A stretch of DNA of 64,000 bases from Rhynchopus sp. YZ270_cl-10. Its lineage: Eukaryota > Euglenozoa > Diplonemea > Diplonemida > Diplonemidae. Each line of letters opens with the position of its first letter. The stretch's first letter is position 1. The notes beneath the pieces are model-generated. The model was not told the origin of the DNA and did not search any database. It was given only the letters and a program-made list of their open reading frames with translations. Shown piece after piece: positions 19,620 to 29,229 of the stretch. The position numbers and the translations under genes are program-made. The stretch is taken from NCBI GenBank assembly GCA_964035575.1, contig OZ037838.1, positions 1,054,001 to 1,118,000 on the forward strand. Direction: 5' to 3'.

Positions 19620-20597
19620 ATGTCTCAGGTACTTCTTGATGTGTTTGCCTCGTTTTGTGTATTCGGTGCTGGCAGGCGGAAGGATGTCCCGAAGAGCACC
19701 CTCGAAATGGACAATGTAAAATTCATGAAATTCTGCAGAGAATGCTGTCTATTAGACGAATGTTTGACCAAGATTGATGCGGATTTGTTATTCCAAAAAT
19801 CGAAACCGCTCCGTGCGAGGAAGGTTGGCTGGGCTGCCTTTGTAGATATGTTCTGCGAAATCGCACGCCGCAAAGGTGTTTCCCCTGAGGACCTCGAAGA
19901 CCATATACTTCGCTCCGGTGGTCGTCCATTACAAGCTAACTCTGCCCTTCGTCATACACAACGTACCACCACCAACACCACCACCCCTCCTACCGGCTCC
20001 ATCATCGAACCTCTCTCAGGGGAAGAATTACCTAGTGCAATAGGCAGAGTACTACCATGGGAAAGCCCAAACTGGTCTTTCTCACCTCATCTCATGACCC
20101 AAGCCGGCTGGCGTCCAGGAGGCTCGACAGCACCGCAGAGTCAACCCCAAGCTGTTCTGGATGACTCCCGCCTTCCTACCCCAGAATCGGTGCTAATCGA
20201 AGCCCGCGCGAGGTCTGGAGGGGGTGACATCATTAAGGGGGCAACCGCAGCCTCTGTCTATCGGTCTTTGTCTCAAGGGCATGGAGAGAGAAGGAGGAGG
20301 GTCGGAGGAGGGTCCTTTGGGTTTCCTGTCTCGGTAGGGATGATGCCTTCGGTGAGGACGCAAGCGGTGGAGAGAGGAGGAGGAGGTGGTGGTGGTGGTG
20401 GAGGGGGGGTTGCCAGTACCGTGCGCACGTTGTCCCCGAGGCATCCTCACCCGTTTGATAAAGTGGGGTCCGTGGAGAGTCCCCTAACAGGAGGTAGGTT
20501 GCCGCGTGAGATTGGGCGAGTGCTGCCCTGGGAAAGCCCCAACTGGAGAGCCCTGCCCCAAGCGCCGGAGTTGTTTGCGTCACCAAGGATGGGGTGA
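19620..20597 (+). CDS. TPPP/p25-alpha family protein with repeated C-terminal motif
   Basis: 325 residues. Residues 1-100 match the p25-alpha (TPPP) domain: LLDVFASFCVFGAG, then MDNVKFMKFCRECCLLDE, then IDADLLFQKSKPLRARKVGW and FVDMFCEIARRKGV. Known members bundle or stabilise microtubules, and p25-alpha proteins are widespread in ciliated and flagellated species. The remaining 220 residues are low in complexity (Thr, Pro, Gly-rich, a Gly run near 255-265). They hold two copies of IGRVLPWESPNW, at about residues 141-152 and 298-309, each preceded by PL(S/T)G. This repeat may be a short docking motif (inference). The start follows 'aacag tgatgtgcaaag'; an upstream exon is possible but the domain looks complete. 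Confidence 0.8.
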   Translation: MSQVLLDVFASFCVFGAGRRKDVPKSTLEMDNVKFMKFCRECCLLDECLTKIDADLLFQKSKPLRARKVGWAAFVDMFCEIARRKGVSPEDLEDHILRSGGRPLQANSALRHTQRTTTNTTTPPTGSIIEPLSGEELPSAIGRVLPWESPNWSFSPHLMTQAGWRPGGSTAPQSQPQAVLDDSRLPTPESVLIEARARSGGGDIIKGATAASVYRSLSQGHGERRRRVGGGSFGFPVSVGMMPSVRTQAVERGGGGGGGGGGGVASTVRTLSPRHPHPFDKVGSVESPLTGGRLPREIGRVLPWESPNWRALPQAPELFASPRMG

Positions 20598-20987
20598 AGA
20601 AGAGGAGGAGGAAGAGGATTGATTTTTTTTTTTTGAAATTTTCTGTGAAATTGTTGCAGAAAAAAAAGGGTGAGGGTGAGGGTGAGGGGGGGATTTTTTT
20701 AGAAGAAAAAAAACTGAACAAAACAACTGAAAAAATAGAAAAGAAAAAGTCTTAAAAGAAAGCAACAGAACAATGCAGTGCGAATACTAATCTTATCGTG
20801 AAAGCTTATTGTCGTAAGCGCGATTCATGGTTCGGTTTCTTTTTTAAGTGGACTATTGTCTGATCAAAGACAAATCATTGACAGGGGGAAAAGGGGGAAA
20901 AGGACAACGACCGCTCACAAAGTGGTGTGCATCAAAAAAGAAAATTTGTGTACAGAACCCGTCTTCGGACACAGGGGAGTATCGGGT

Positions 20988-21121
20988 GCGAAACGTTTAT
21001 CCATGTATTGCACGGGAAACAACATGACAAACAGGTGCAGGGTGGTTCCGTGCATATCATAGAACCTGGCACCCTCTCCCAAAAACCAAAAAGCGTTGTG
21101 TAGTTTTGAAGGAAGGGAAAA
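20988..21121. repeat. Dispersed 150-bp repeat, copy 2
   Basis: Same orientation as 546-694 and about 90% alike, with a deletion in the 'cttgtgtgtctcc' part. Confidence 0.7.
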
Positions 21122-21127
21122 ACTTTG

Positions 21128-21182
21128 TAGCGGAGCACACTCTAGGGTGGCTACACTAATACAACCAAGTTTTCAAGAAACG
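21128..21182. repeat. 55-bp dispersed sequence, copy 1
   Basis: 'tagcggagcacactctaggg' followed by 'tggctacactaatacaacca' recurs at 59311-59364 with two or three changes. There is no flanking similarity, so it is a discrete unit. Role unknown. Confidence 0.65.
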
Positions 21183-21349
21183 ATTCCGTCAAATGCTATA
21201 GCGGTGTTGCCCGAAAAGGGAACCATATTTGTCATATCCGAACAAATAACAAATGACCTTACCTCTCTCCCCCCGCAATGATTTCCCTCTCCTATTTCCC
21301 CCATCCCACAGCAGCTGAAGAAAAGAAGTTGTACTACATTGATTGTGAT

Positions 21350-21400
21350 CAAGGTGACTAAACACGGAAGGCTTAGGTTCATCTTTGTCATTTTCCCTTT
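21350..21400 (+). repeat. Dispersed hairpin motif, copy
   Basis: 'ggtgactaaacacggaaggc' then 'ttaggttcatcttt'. The 5' and 3' arms pair as in the copy at 27511, with a mismatch in the inner stem. Confidence 0.55.
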
Positions 21401-21429
21401 TTGTTTTTTGTTATTTGAAAGTACATGAA

Positions 21430-22936
21430 TTTGTTTTTTACTGAATAGTGCCTCCTGCCATGTTAGGGAAACTTGATGTGATGTCGCGGATTGGTCGCTA
21501 CTCCTATTTTAGGTTGAGCCTAAAAAAATAGTGCACACATATGGATATATTTTATATGCCGCACTAATGCTGTTCTGTATTTTATAATTATACAGAATGC
21601 AAAAAAAAAGCATGCATACAATACAGCAGTCCTGTATGCTCTATGTTTTTTTCCTTACAGAAGTGGTACATAAAAAGAAACCCAAAGAAAACAATGTAAC
21701 CTTTTTAGGTTAGAAAGAGCGTGATGACATTTATACCCTAAAAAAAATGTCCGTTTATAGTACCCAACGGAAAAAGTACCCAGGCGCAGCTCAGTGCGTC
21801 CTGTTTTTATTTTGTAAAAAAAAAAAAAAAGAGAGCTACATGTAGGTGGACCGTTTTTGGTCTTTTTACTGTCTGTAAATCCGCTTCTGTCGCTTCGGCG
21901 GCTTTTGATACCGTAGGTGAGGACAATGGTATGTTCCCTAACCTTCTCTGAGGATCAGGCTTGTACTGATCCCTTTTTACAACGTCAGACCAATGTGCGT
22001 CATTGCCACATTCTGGGTAAGGTGTGCAGTCTGTGGTCCCAAGTTGTAGGGATTGCAAGAGTAGAAACATTGGTATTTTTACTGGTTAGGCCAATTTGAT
22101 CGTGGTGTGGTAATCTTAGCGGTTATCTGTTGTCTCTAGTTGTGATGGAGCGACTTATAGCTAACGAAGTCCGGTTAAGACTAAGGTGGTCGCGGTACAT
22201 TTGTTGTTTATAATGGTTTGGTCATGCGTGCCAATGTTATACTCTTTTCTTTTCGCTTTGAATTGTCGAATTGTACAAAGGACAAAGGATGGTTAAACGA
22301 GTTTTAATCATTGCTTGGGCGGCGAACTACTAAGTCCAGAAAATTCAGTTAAAGCTTTTTCTTTTATGGAAAAAAAAAAACAAACGAGTTCTATTTTCAA
22401 TTTTTGATGTTTATTGTGTGGTGTATACTGAGTGTTACACAGTACGGTGGCTGTGTAGATATTTGTTTGGATTGGTAGCATTATTGCACGGAATACTTTA
22501 CGTATACACGGCAGCCATCAAAGCCAGGACTTTTTAGGTTATCTAACCCTCCGGTGCAGCATACAGGACTTACCTGTAAATAGATAAAAAGAAAACGAGA
22601 CTTTTTTGCTTTTATGTGTGTTTCCCCTACCCAAAAAAAAAAAAGGCTTTAGTAGAAGGTACCAAATGTTCACACGAACATCGGTTTCATAACTTTCACC
22701 CACCATATAAAGGGGAATTACTGAAGATGTCTACCCTTTTGAATACTACTGTATAATTCTTAAGACTGAAACAGGGTAAAAGTTCGAAACCAATCTACTG
22801 AAAGTTTCAATTTATGCAAGGAAACAGTTTATTTTTCCCCTTTCACATTTTTGCAACAAGGAATTTAAAAAAAAAAGATGGGTTGTTGTTGTTTTTTATA
22901 CACTTCCCTAATGCTTTCAAATTTTATTTGAAAGTA
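21430..22936. other. AT-rich spacer with no gene seen
   Basis: No credible reading frame, tRNA or inverted-repeat element was recognised in this 1.5 kb. Positions 21408-21440 ('ttatttgaaagtacatgaat') resemble the flanks of the Tc1/mariner element joined together, so they look like a related unoccupied site. Confidence 0.5.
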
Positions 22937-24337
22937 CAGTGTGACACAGAATTAATGGCCGATGACGACATTTTGTAAAAATTGTTATATTATTCTAAAA
23001 AATAGGCAAAATTTGACTCATTTCATTGCATTTTCAACTGGCCGTGTATGAAAAGTGTGTGTGTGGGGAAAATATTAACATGGAAATATCCCTTTTTGGT
23101 AAAAAAGGGTGTATGTGTAAAAAAAAAAAATACAGTGTAGCAGTACAAACGAGTGGGTGCACAAAAATAAATAGAGCATGCATTAGTATTTTGTGTGCAT
23201 TCCGTTGGAATTGCGAACTGCGTCTAGGCGTCGTGGCATTGACATGATGTAACGTGCAACGAAGCTATTGTCCATCTTGGACCATTCCTTGTTGATGGCA
23301 CGTTTAAGTGCTGACACGTCTTTGGGCTCCCGTTCGTTGACTGCAGTCTGCAGCTTGGCCCACAGGTTCTCAATAGGATTGAGATCAGGGGAGTTGCCTG
23401 GCCAGTCAGCTTTAGGGAGGAACGAGAAAGGTTGGGAGGAGAGGAATGCTTGAGTAACGTTCGCAGTGTGGCAGGGTGCCCCATCCTGCTGAAACGTGTA
23501 GCTACTGTCAGGCAGGAGTTCTTTTATTTCTTTGAGCGCTTTCTGTAAGACGAGCGTACGGTACTTCTCTGCATTGATAGCACCGTCATAGAAATAGAGC
23601 TTCGTCTTACCTCTGGTGGTGATTCCTCCCCAGACGAACCTTCTGCGTAGCCTGACCTTATCAACGGTTGGGGGCGGCTCATCACCATCTGCAACCCAGA
23701 CAACATCGTTCTTCTTGCTCACCCGAGAAAAAAGCCAAAAGTCTTTTTCATCGGTGAACATCACCTTTGACCAGTCGGTGTTTCGATGCGTTTCAGCAAA
23801 CTCTATCCGGGCAGTGATGTTCTTTTCCGAGAGCTTTGGTTTGCTCTTCGTTTGAACGGGCTTCAGCCCCTTCTCCTTCAGGCACCTGCGGACACTCTCC
23901 CTCGAAATCTGTAGTCGCGACGCTACTTTCCTGCAAGACTGAAACCGCTTGCCCCGCATGTGTCTAACCACCCTATTCTTAACGGTGTCGGTGGTGGCCG
24001 ATCTCTTGCGTCCCCTCCCTGGCTTGTCCGAAAAATTCCGCTCTCCAGCGCGGTACTCCTTCACCCACCTACCCAAACTCCTCTTCGCAACGTTCAGCAA
24101 CTCCGCCACCTCATCATGGCTCTTACCGCCAACAACGACTAGCGACGCTGCCTGTAGGCGCAACCCTTCCCTCGTGGCCTCAGTGTTCACTTTACCCTTA
24201 ACCATTATATTTTTGCTTTTATTGTGTTCCTGGGCGTAAATATTTTATGTTTTGGGGGTGTTTTGAATATGTCCTTGTCAAAATTTGCCGTTTTTTTATA
24301 AAATGTCTTCATCGGCCATTAATTCTGTGTCACACTG
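22937..24337 (-). mobile_element. Complete Tc1/mariner element (DD37E type)
   Basis: 1401 bp flanked by TA on both sides (22935-22936, 24338-24339). The ends are inverted repeats of about 47 bp starting 'cagtgtgacacagaattaat'. Left and right arms differ at one base within the first 38. It carries one intact transposase gene on the - strand and little else. Near-perfect ends and an unbroken gene point to a recent insertion, and the element may still be active. Confidence 0.92.
23183..24205 (-). CDS. Tc1/mariner transposase, DD37E
   Basis: 340 residues, typical length. The N-terminal half has two helix-turn-helix regions for end binding (SHDEVAELLNVAKRSLGRWV; FQSCRKVASRLQISRESVRR) and the linker GRGRKRS, which resembles the GRPR motif. 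The catalytic triad is Asp in MFTDEKDFWL, Asp in TFQQDGAPCHTA and Glu in SPDLNPIENLW, with 37 residues between the second and third. That spacing differs from classic DD34E Tc1 and DD34D mariner and matches the DD37E group. No internal stops or frameshifts. It is the only confident protein gene on the - strand in the window. Confidence 0.95.
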   Translation of the reverse strand: MVKGKVNTEATREGLRLQAASLVVVGGKSHDEVAELLNVAKRSLGRWVKEYRAGERNFSDKPGRGRKRSATTDTVKNRVVRHMRGKRFQSCRKVASRLQISRESVRRCLKEKGLKPVQTKSKPKLSEKNITARIEFAETHRNTDWSKVMFTDEKDFWLFSRVSKKNDVVWVADGDEPPPTVDKVRLRRRFVWGGITTRGKTKLYFYDGAINAEKYRTLVLQKALKEIKELLPDSSYTFQQDGAPCHTANVTQAFLSSQPFSFLPKADWPGNSPDLNPIENLWAKLQTAVNEREPKDVSALKRAINKEWSKMDNSFVARYIMSMPRRLDAVRNSNGMHTKY

Positions 24338-24461
24338 TATATGAATTTGTTTTTGTTCACTGTGTATTTTTCTTTCATGTGAACAGTGCACGAACACAGA
24401 ATTACAAAAAATGTATTTCTGCTCTTTGCTTTCTTTTCGTTTCGTTTAAGAAAAGAAAGTA

Positions 24462-24855
24462 CCGTAATCGTAAGATTTCTGGGGCGTAAGTATTCTGGGA
24501 TGTAAATATTCTGGGACGTAACAAAACTGGGACATTTTGGATTTTTTAAAACTTGGGACATTTTTACGTCCCAGAATATTTACGTCCCAGAATTGTCTGT
24601 GTGACCTTCCCCCCTCCCTCACCCATGCACTTCGGTGCAAACCCAAACATGTCCAACAAACAAAAAAAATATACATACTTGGGCCGGTTATGATCCCTCC
24701 GCCAACCAGCCGCACCCCACCACCCACACCCCCAAAAAATTGACAAGTACCCGGAAAACCGCCCGAACAATTCTGGGACGTAACAAAACTGGGACAATTG
24801 GGGGAAAATCTGAAACTTGGGACATTTTTACGCCCCAGAATTTTTACGATTACGG
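24462..24855. mobile_element. TA-flanked inverted-repeat element, ccgtaatcgtaa ends
   Basis: The left end 'ccgtaatcgtaagatttctg' and the right end 'cagaatttttacgattacgg' are inverse, and both are flanked by TA. Inside, 'ctgggacgtaa' and 'aacttgggacattttt' recur in both orientations. The left flank 'ttaagaaaagaaag' and right flank 'tatatgaaacaa' together rebuild the intact target seen at 58549 and 61468. Non-autonomous. Confidence 0.75.
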
Positions 24856-24927
24856 TATATGAAACAATGCTTTGTAAAGTGATAAAACTCCCATCTCATC
24901 TCATCTCTCTCTCCCTAGATCAAAAAA

Positions 24928-24970
24928 GGTGACGAGAGGCTTAAGTTCATCAGATCTATTTTTTTGATAA
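24928..24970 (+). repeat. Dispersed hairpin motif, shortened copy
   Basis: 'ggtgacgagaggcttaagtt' then 'catcag'. It lacks the TAAGCA of the 5' arm, so the inner stem is lost. Confidence 0.4.
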
Positions 24971-25461
24971 AACTTGAAAAAACAATTTATTGCCAATTCT
25001 AAAAAAAAAAAAAAAATGGAGACAGCGCTGCTGGGCAAACAAAAATATACGGATTGAAAAAAGACAGAAGCTTTGTTTCTTTGAGTACTCAATCAACAAC
25101 AACCTTTCAGTTTAACACATTTTTTTTTATCTTTTTGTTTTTCAGATTTGAGCGCAAACAAAAAAATCCATTTTTTTTGTCATTACTAGAACAGCAAACA
25201 CAGCCTCTCACGCGTGGATACCAATGAAGTGCAACGTTTTCTTTTTGTTTTGATTTGTTTTGCTTTTATAGATAGACAATAAACTCCCCCCTTTCCTCTC
25301 CCCCACACCCGATGATAACAGTCCCAGGCTGCCAACTTTTTTTTGGCGACTTTGAACTTTGTAAGAAAACAAAGAAGAAATGGCTAAGGCTGTCTCTGAT
25401 TTTATTGTGTCACCTCATGAAATGAAGGAGGAAATAGAAACAAAGCATTTTGAACACACTA

Positions 25462-26137
25462 CAGTACGGCGCCATATTACGGTGGCGCAATATTACGGGT
25501 GCGCGATATTACGGGGCGCATAATTATGGGTAAAAAATGGATTTACCCATAATTATGCACGCCCGTAGTGAAACTTTTTTTTTTAGAAAAATTGTTGGAA
25601 TGGTAGTTGCCACCTGTGCAAGCTCCACTGTGCGTCGTAAAAACCTCGAAAATATTGCGCGTCGTGGCGAACATTTCAACAATTGTGACATAAAAAGCAG
25701 GAGGCAACACGATTAGGTGAAGTCATCAATGTTACATCGACGAGGAAAGCCCCCCAGTTGCACTTCCTATGGCAGTGTGGCAGATCTCTTGCCCCAGCAC
25801 CGTGAATCCTTCGTGTGCCATCCGCCTTCACCATCAGGACGTCTGCTGAGAAGGAAGAGAAGGCGAATCGGAAGCTTCTGCTGAGGGAGGAAATTGCCAG
25901 TTTGCTGTCCTTGGAGGGTGGGCAAGCCACGAAGAGGCGGCGGTGTAGGAGTTGCGGTGGCAGAGGAGACAAGGTGGCAGAGTGACATGTGTGAGGTCAT
26001 CCACAATGGATTGTGAAGAAAGTTTTTTTGAAAAAAAAAAGTTTTATTACGGGTGCGCAATATTACGGGGCGCATAATTATGGGTAAATATTGGAGTTAC
26101 CCATAATTATGCGCCCCCGTAATATGGCGCCGCACTG
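25462..26137. mobile_element. TA-flanked inverted-repeat element, cagtacggcgcc ends
   Basis: The left end 'cagtacggcgccatattacg' matches the inverse of the right end 'cgtaatatggcgccgcactg' with one change, and both are flanked by TA. The sub-terminal unit 'gcataattatgggtaa' occurs on both arms in both orientations. The central 480 bp, which contains an open frame on the - strand, has no recognisable product. A reduced relative lies at 51925-52025. Tc1/mariner-like non-autonomous element. Confidence 0.75.
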
Positions 26138-26139
26138 TA

Positions 26140-26439
26140 GCGGTTCTAGGGACGAACCGCGTTGCAGAGCCACTCCTCACCAAACAGGTCGAGGTGTGTG
26201 CGTTTCACCACAACCTCCCCCATGGGTTTTATCGTGTGATGAGTGTTAAGTTTCTATTTCAATTCGTTTGTTTTGTTTGATAAATTGTTGGAGTAGTGTA
26301 GTTGCCTCCATTGTGTTTTTGTTCTTTTTTTTTCAACAAAACAAAAAGTTCAGAGGTGACTAGGCAAGAGACAGGCTTGCATCATCTAATCATTTTTAAA
26401 TATTTTTTGAACGGGCTTTCTGCGAATCACTATTTCCTT
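26140..26439 (+). other. Spacer with a gene fragment and a hairpin motif
   Basis: Positions 26160-26210 ('acaggtcgaggtgtgtgcgt') match 40890-40910 in the fragment at 40595-40920. Positions 26352-26395 hold a hairpin-motif copy, 'ggtgactaggcaagagacag' then 'gcttgcatcatc', where several arm changes still pair through G-U. Confidence 0.45.
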
Positions 26440-27119
26440 CACCATGGACTCGTAATGACATTACGTGACGAGGGACGAGGGAAATTACGTGGGAAATTAC
26501 GCGCGCAATGACGTCGTCACGACGCGGGCACCCCCTCGTAATGACGACGTCATGACGTGGGGTTTCCCTCGTCACGACGACGGCATTACGACGTCATGAC
26601 GAGGGGGTGCCCTCGTAATTACGAGGGCACCCCTCGTAATTACGAGGGGTGCTCCCGTGGTCATTGTCTGGCTATTGCCTCCCAGGGAAAGGGACTCTCG
26701 AATTTTTTTTTTGGCCCCTATATAGGGCTAATTTCGACGATTTGAGGCCATTAAAAGCAAAATTTGGCACTTTTAAGCATCTGTGGGGGTCTAATGGCCG
26801 TATTTTGGCTGAAATTTGACTTGACAATTTTTTTCACCATTTGGTCAATCTGAGGTTTTCTTTGGATTTTTTGGGCCACTTTATGACCTACCACGCCCGA
26901 TTTTTGAAAAAAAAAATTTTTTTTGTATTGGTCAAAAATCGCCTTGTCGTGGGTGCCCACGTCATGACGACGTCGTGACGTGGTAATTACGAGGGGGTGC
27001 CCTCGTAATTACCTCGTCATGACGAGGGCACCCCCTCGTAATTACGAGGGGGTGCCCTCGTCAAGGCACTCGTAATTACCTCGTCATGACGCGCGTAATG
27101 TCATTACGAGTCCATGGTG
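26440..27119. mobile_element. Palindromic element rich in tcgtaattacga and cgtcatgacg
   Basis: The ends 'caccatggactcgtaatgac' and 'gtcattacgagtccatggtg' are exact inverses. About 200 bp at each end consist of short palindromes ('ctcgtaattacgag', 'cgtcatgacg') repeated in both orientations, so each arm can fold alone or with the other. The middle (26700-26940) is unique and AT-rich. No coding capacity. Its superfamily is unknown, since CCATGG at both ends is itself palindromic and hides the target duplication. Confidence 0.7.
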
Positions 27120-27510
27120 TTCTAATTTAGTGCAACAGATGCCCAATAATGTAGGCCCCCTCTTCCCCCTGCACCCTGCACCCATCACCCCCCTCACTTT
27201 CCCCCAATAGATCGGTTGAAGTAAAAAAATGATGTTTTTTTTGGTTTTTTTTTTTTGGGCAGAGGACCCTCACCGGACCCTACATCACTTCATATTCCTG
27301 CAATGAATCTTGGTTCATCTGATGAGTGGAAGCGGGAGTAGCACATATCAGATGTAAACCACGAAAATTGGATGTAGGAATGGACTGCTTGGGTGTCCAC
27401 CTCCCCGGGTACAGCCGGTCATTGTACCAAATGTTGTATTTCAAGCCAACTTTTTATAACAACAAACTTGTAGAAGCCAGCGCAGCTGAAGCTGTGCGAT
27501 AACGAATATG
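27120..27510. other. Spacer with no gene seen
   Basis: C-rich and T-rich stretches, no credible reading frame. Its last 70 bp ('gcgcagctgaagctgtgcga') form a short hairpin and resemble 52609-52648, which also lies just upstream of a hairpin-motif copy. Confidence 0.45.
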
Positions 27511-27560
27511 ATAAGGTGACTAAGCACGAGAGGCTTAGGGTCATCTTATAAACTTTTCTT
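27511..27560 (+). ncRNA. Dispersed hairpin motif, reference copy; possible small structured RNA
   Basis: The sequence is 'ggtgactaagcacgagaggc' followed by 'ttagggtcatcttataaac' and a T-rich tail. GGTGAC pairs with GTCATC, TAAGC pairs with GCTTA, and ACGAGAG forms the loop, giving an 11-bp stem with a GG bulge. At least nine copies lie in spacers on the + strand, and many of their differences keep pairing (A-U to G-U in the copies at 26352 and 27783). Upstream, 'gcagctgaagctgtgc' forms a second small hairpin, also seen before the copy at 52649. This may be a small RNA, a SINE-like repeat or an RNA-processing signal. No known family is recognised. Confidence 0.4.
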
Positions 27561-27782
27561 TTGTTCCATCTTGCGAAATATTTGACACCCCTACCCACAC
27601 CACACATCATTACCCCTCCCTTCAGACCGGCGGGGGACCCTATATTGCATAACAACAAGCAAACAAAACCAAACTCATTTCCCCCTCTTTTTCTTCCATA
27701 CACACAAAAATCATCTAGCTTCCCAAAAAGAAAACATTATCTAATGGGTGTCTGCGCATTCTGAGCTATTTATTATTGTTTC

Positions 27783-27825
27783 AAGGTGACTGGGCACGGC
27801 TTAGGATCATCTTACATACCTTCTT
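27783..27825 (+). repeat. Dispersed hairpin motif, copy just upstream of a gene
   Basis: 'ggtgactgggcacggcttag' then 'gatcatcttaca'. The shortened loop keeps the stem with two G-U pairs. It ends only seven bases before the ATG at 27832, so it may lie in that gene's leader. Confidence 0.5.
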
Positions 27826-27831
27826 CAAAGG

Positions 27832-29229
27832 ATGACACATCGGTTGTATATTAATCAAAGCCCGCCACCGCAACAGCTCTGGACGTGCACTCCTCCGCCA
27901 CAGCTTCACTCTTCTCCTTCTTTCGATCCTTTCGTTCAGTCTGGGACCGCACCACCATCGCTAGATGCAACCCGACCTACCTCTTTGCTTGATGTACCGA
28001 GAGAGGTGTTAGAGTTGGTAGCCTTGTTCTTATCAAATGCATACCAAGTAGGTGTGGTGCACGAACTGTCAAACTTTCAGAGGGTCTGTCGAAGGACCTT
28101 CGAGGTGACCACGGTAGAGCGTTGGCTTACGGTGTGGGAGGCGACATATAAAGACCAGCTGACAGATGCATCGCAACGGTTTTCTGTTGCGCTTGCTTCT
28201 TCTGCACCGCATTTGTCTCTCGCCTCTGCAGAGTCGATGCGAAAGGCGTTCATAAAGCAGGTCGTGACGTCTACTGTTGCGTACCATCTTGAGTTGGGTC
28301 TCCTCCCTCCTGCTCCTCCTTCTTGGTGTAGCTCCAGTCTAGCGGTGGAGAAGACGCTGTGTGATACTCTGAGATTCTGCGTCTTCCAAGTCCGCACCGC
28401 GCAGCTTGAGCTTCAATGTACCCGAGGTAAGGTTCCGGTGATAGAATCCGCCGCAGTGCTCACGTCGCTCATCCACATCGTCATCGGGGTGTTGCGATAC
28501 CTCTCGATCCCGGACCCGCCTTTGGTTATAACCACGCCGCCGATGTGCTGCATTTGTGCGACCTGGATGCTTTATTTGATGGCCTACGGGTTGTATCGTG
28601 TCATGCGTGCAACGATTCGTAAGATTCCCGACGAAGCTGCAGCACTCTGGCAACTAGGAGGGTCCGAGGTGAGTCTCTCGAAGAGGGGGGTGCGCGGGTG
28701 GGTGTACGGTGGGGTGGATGTGTTCCAGAGGTTGTCGGGGGATAAGCGGTTTGTGGGTGCGCTGGCGTGGACGTGCTGTTTGTTGTTGTCGGTCGCGTTG
28801 TGGGTGATCGAGGTGAGTCGTGGGGAGCGTGCTACGACTGAGCGGATTCTGCTGAATGTGTTTGCCCCCCCGACCTTCGCAGCGTCGTTAGTGGCGTGGC
28901 AGCGTTCGGGGAAGAAGCTTGGGCTTGTCGCGGGTGGGGTGGTGGGCTCGCTGATTACCTGTATCATCGTGCTCCCATGGCTCCTCTTTCTGGGGCTAGG
29001 CATGTGGTCGCTCACGGCGCTGCTCCGTATCCACCGTGTTTCATATCGTGCACCCAGGTCCTATTCCCCCGCCCACTGGAAGCTAGGTGTTCTCCTGGGT
29101 AACACCGTGATTCTGTCAATCTGTGTGATGAGTGCGAGCTGGTTCGTCTCGCTCGCGTTGTTCCTGAAGACGCTGTTGCTTGCCCTGGTTGTGCTGTCCT
29201 GTTGGGTATGCGGGGGTGGGGTATCATAA
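27832..29229 (+). CDS. F-box-like membrane protein, unrecognised family
   Basis: 465 residues. Residues about 52-110 (SLLDVPREVLELVALFLSN, then FQRVCRRTFEVTTVERWLTV) resemble an F-box, the Skp1-binding motif of SCF ubiquitin ligases. A helical middle follows. The C-terminal half is a membrane bundle with about six hydrophobic segments: near residues 236-262, 308-330, 338-358, 365-402 (long, possibly two) and 415-463 (two). An F-box joined to a multi-pass membrane domain is unusual, and the F-box call rests on pattern alone. GC-rich codon use contrasts with the AT-rich flanks and supports a real gene. The stop lies just after the last membrane segment. Confidence 0.65.
   Translation: MTHRLYINQSPPPQQLWTCTPPPQLHSSPSFDPFVQSGTAPPSLDATRPTSLLDVPREVLELVALFLSNAYQVGVVHELSNFQRVCRRTFEVTTVERWLTVWEATYKDQLTDASQRFSVALASSAPHLSLASAESMRKAFIKQVVTSTVAYHLELGLLPPAPPSWCSSSLAVEKTLCDTLRFCVFQVRTAQLELQCTRGKVPVIESAAVLTSLIHIVIGVLRYLSIPDPPLVITTPPMCCICATWMLYLMAYGLYRVMRATIRKIPDEAAALWQLGGSEVSLSKRGVRGWVYGGVDVFQRLSGDKRFVGALAWTCCLLLSVALWVIEVSRGERATTERILLNVFAPPTFAASLVAWQRSGKKLGLVAGGVVGSLITCIIVLPWLLFLGLGMWSLTALLRIHRVSYRAPRSYSPAHWKLGVLLGNTVILSICVMSASWFVSLALFLKTLLLALVVLSCWVCGGGVS

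Noticed and set aside
25676-26075. Minus-strand frames inside the element at 25462-26137
   Set aside because: About 100 residues, Pro/Ser-rich, no resemblance to any transposase; likely chance.
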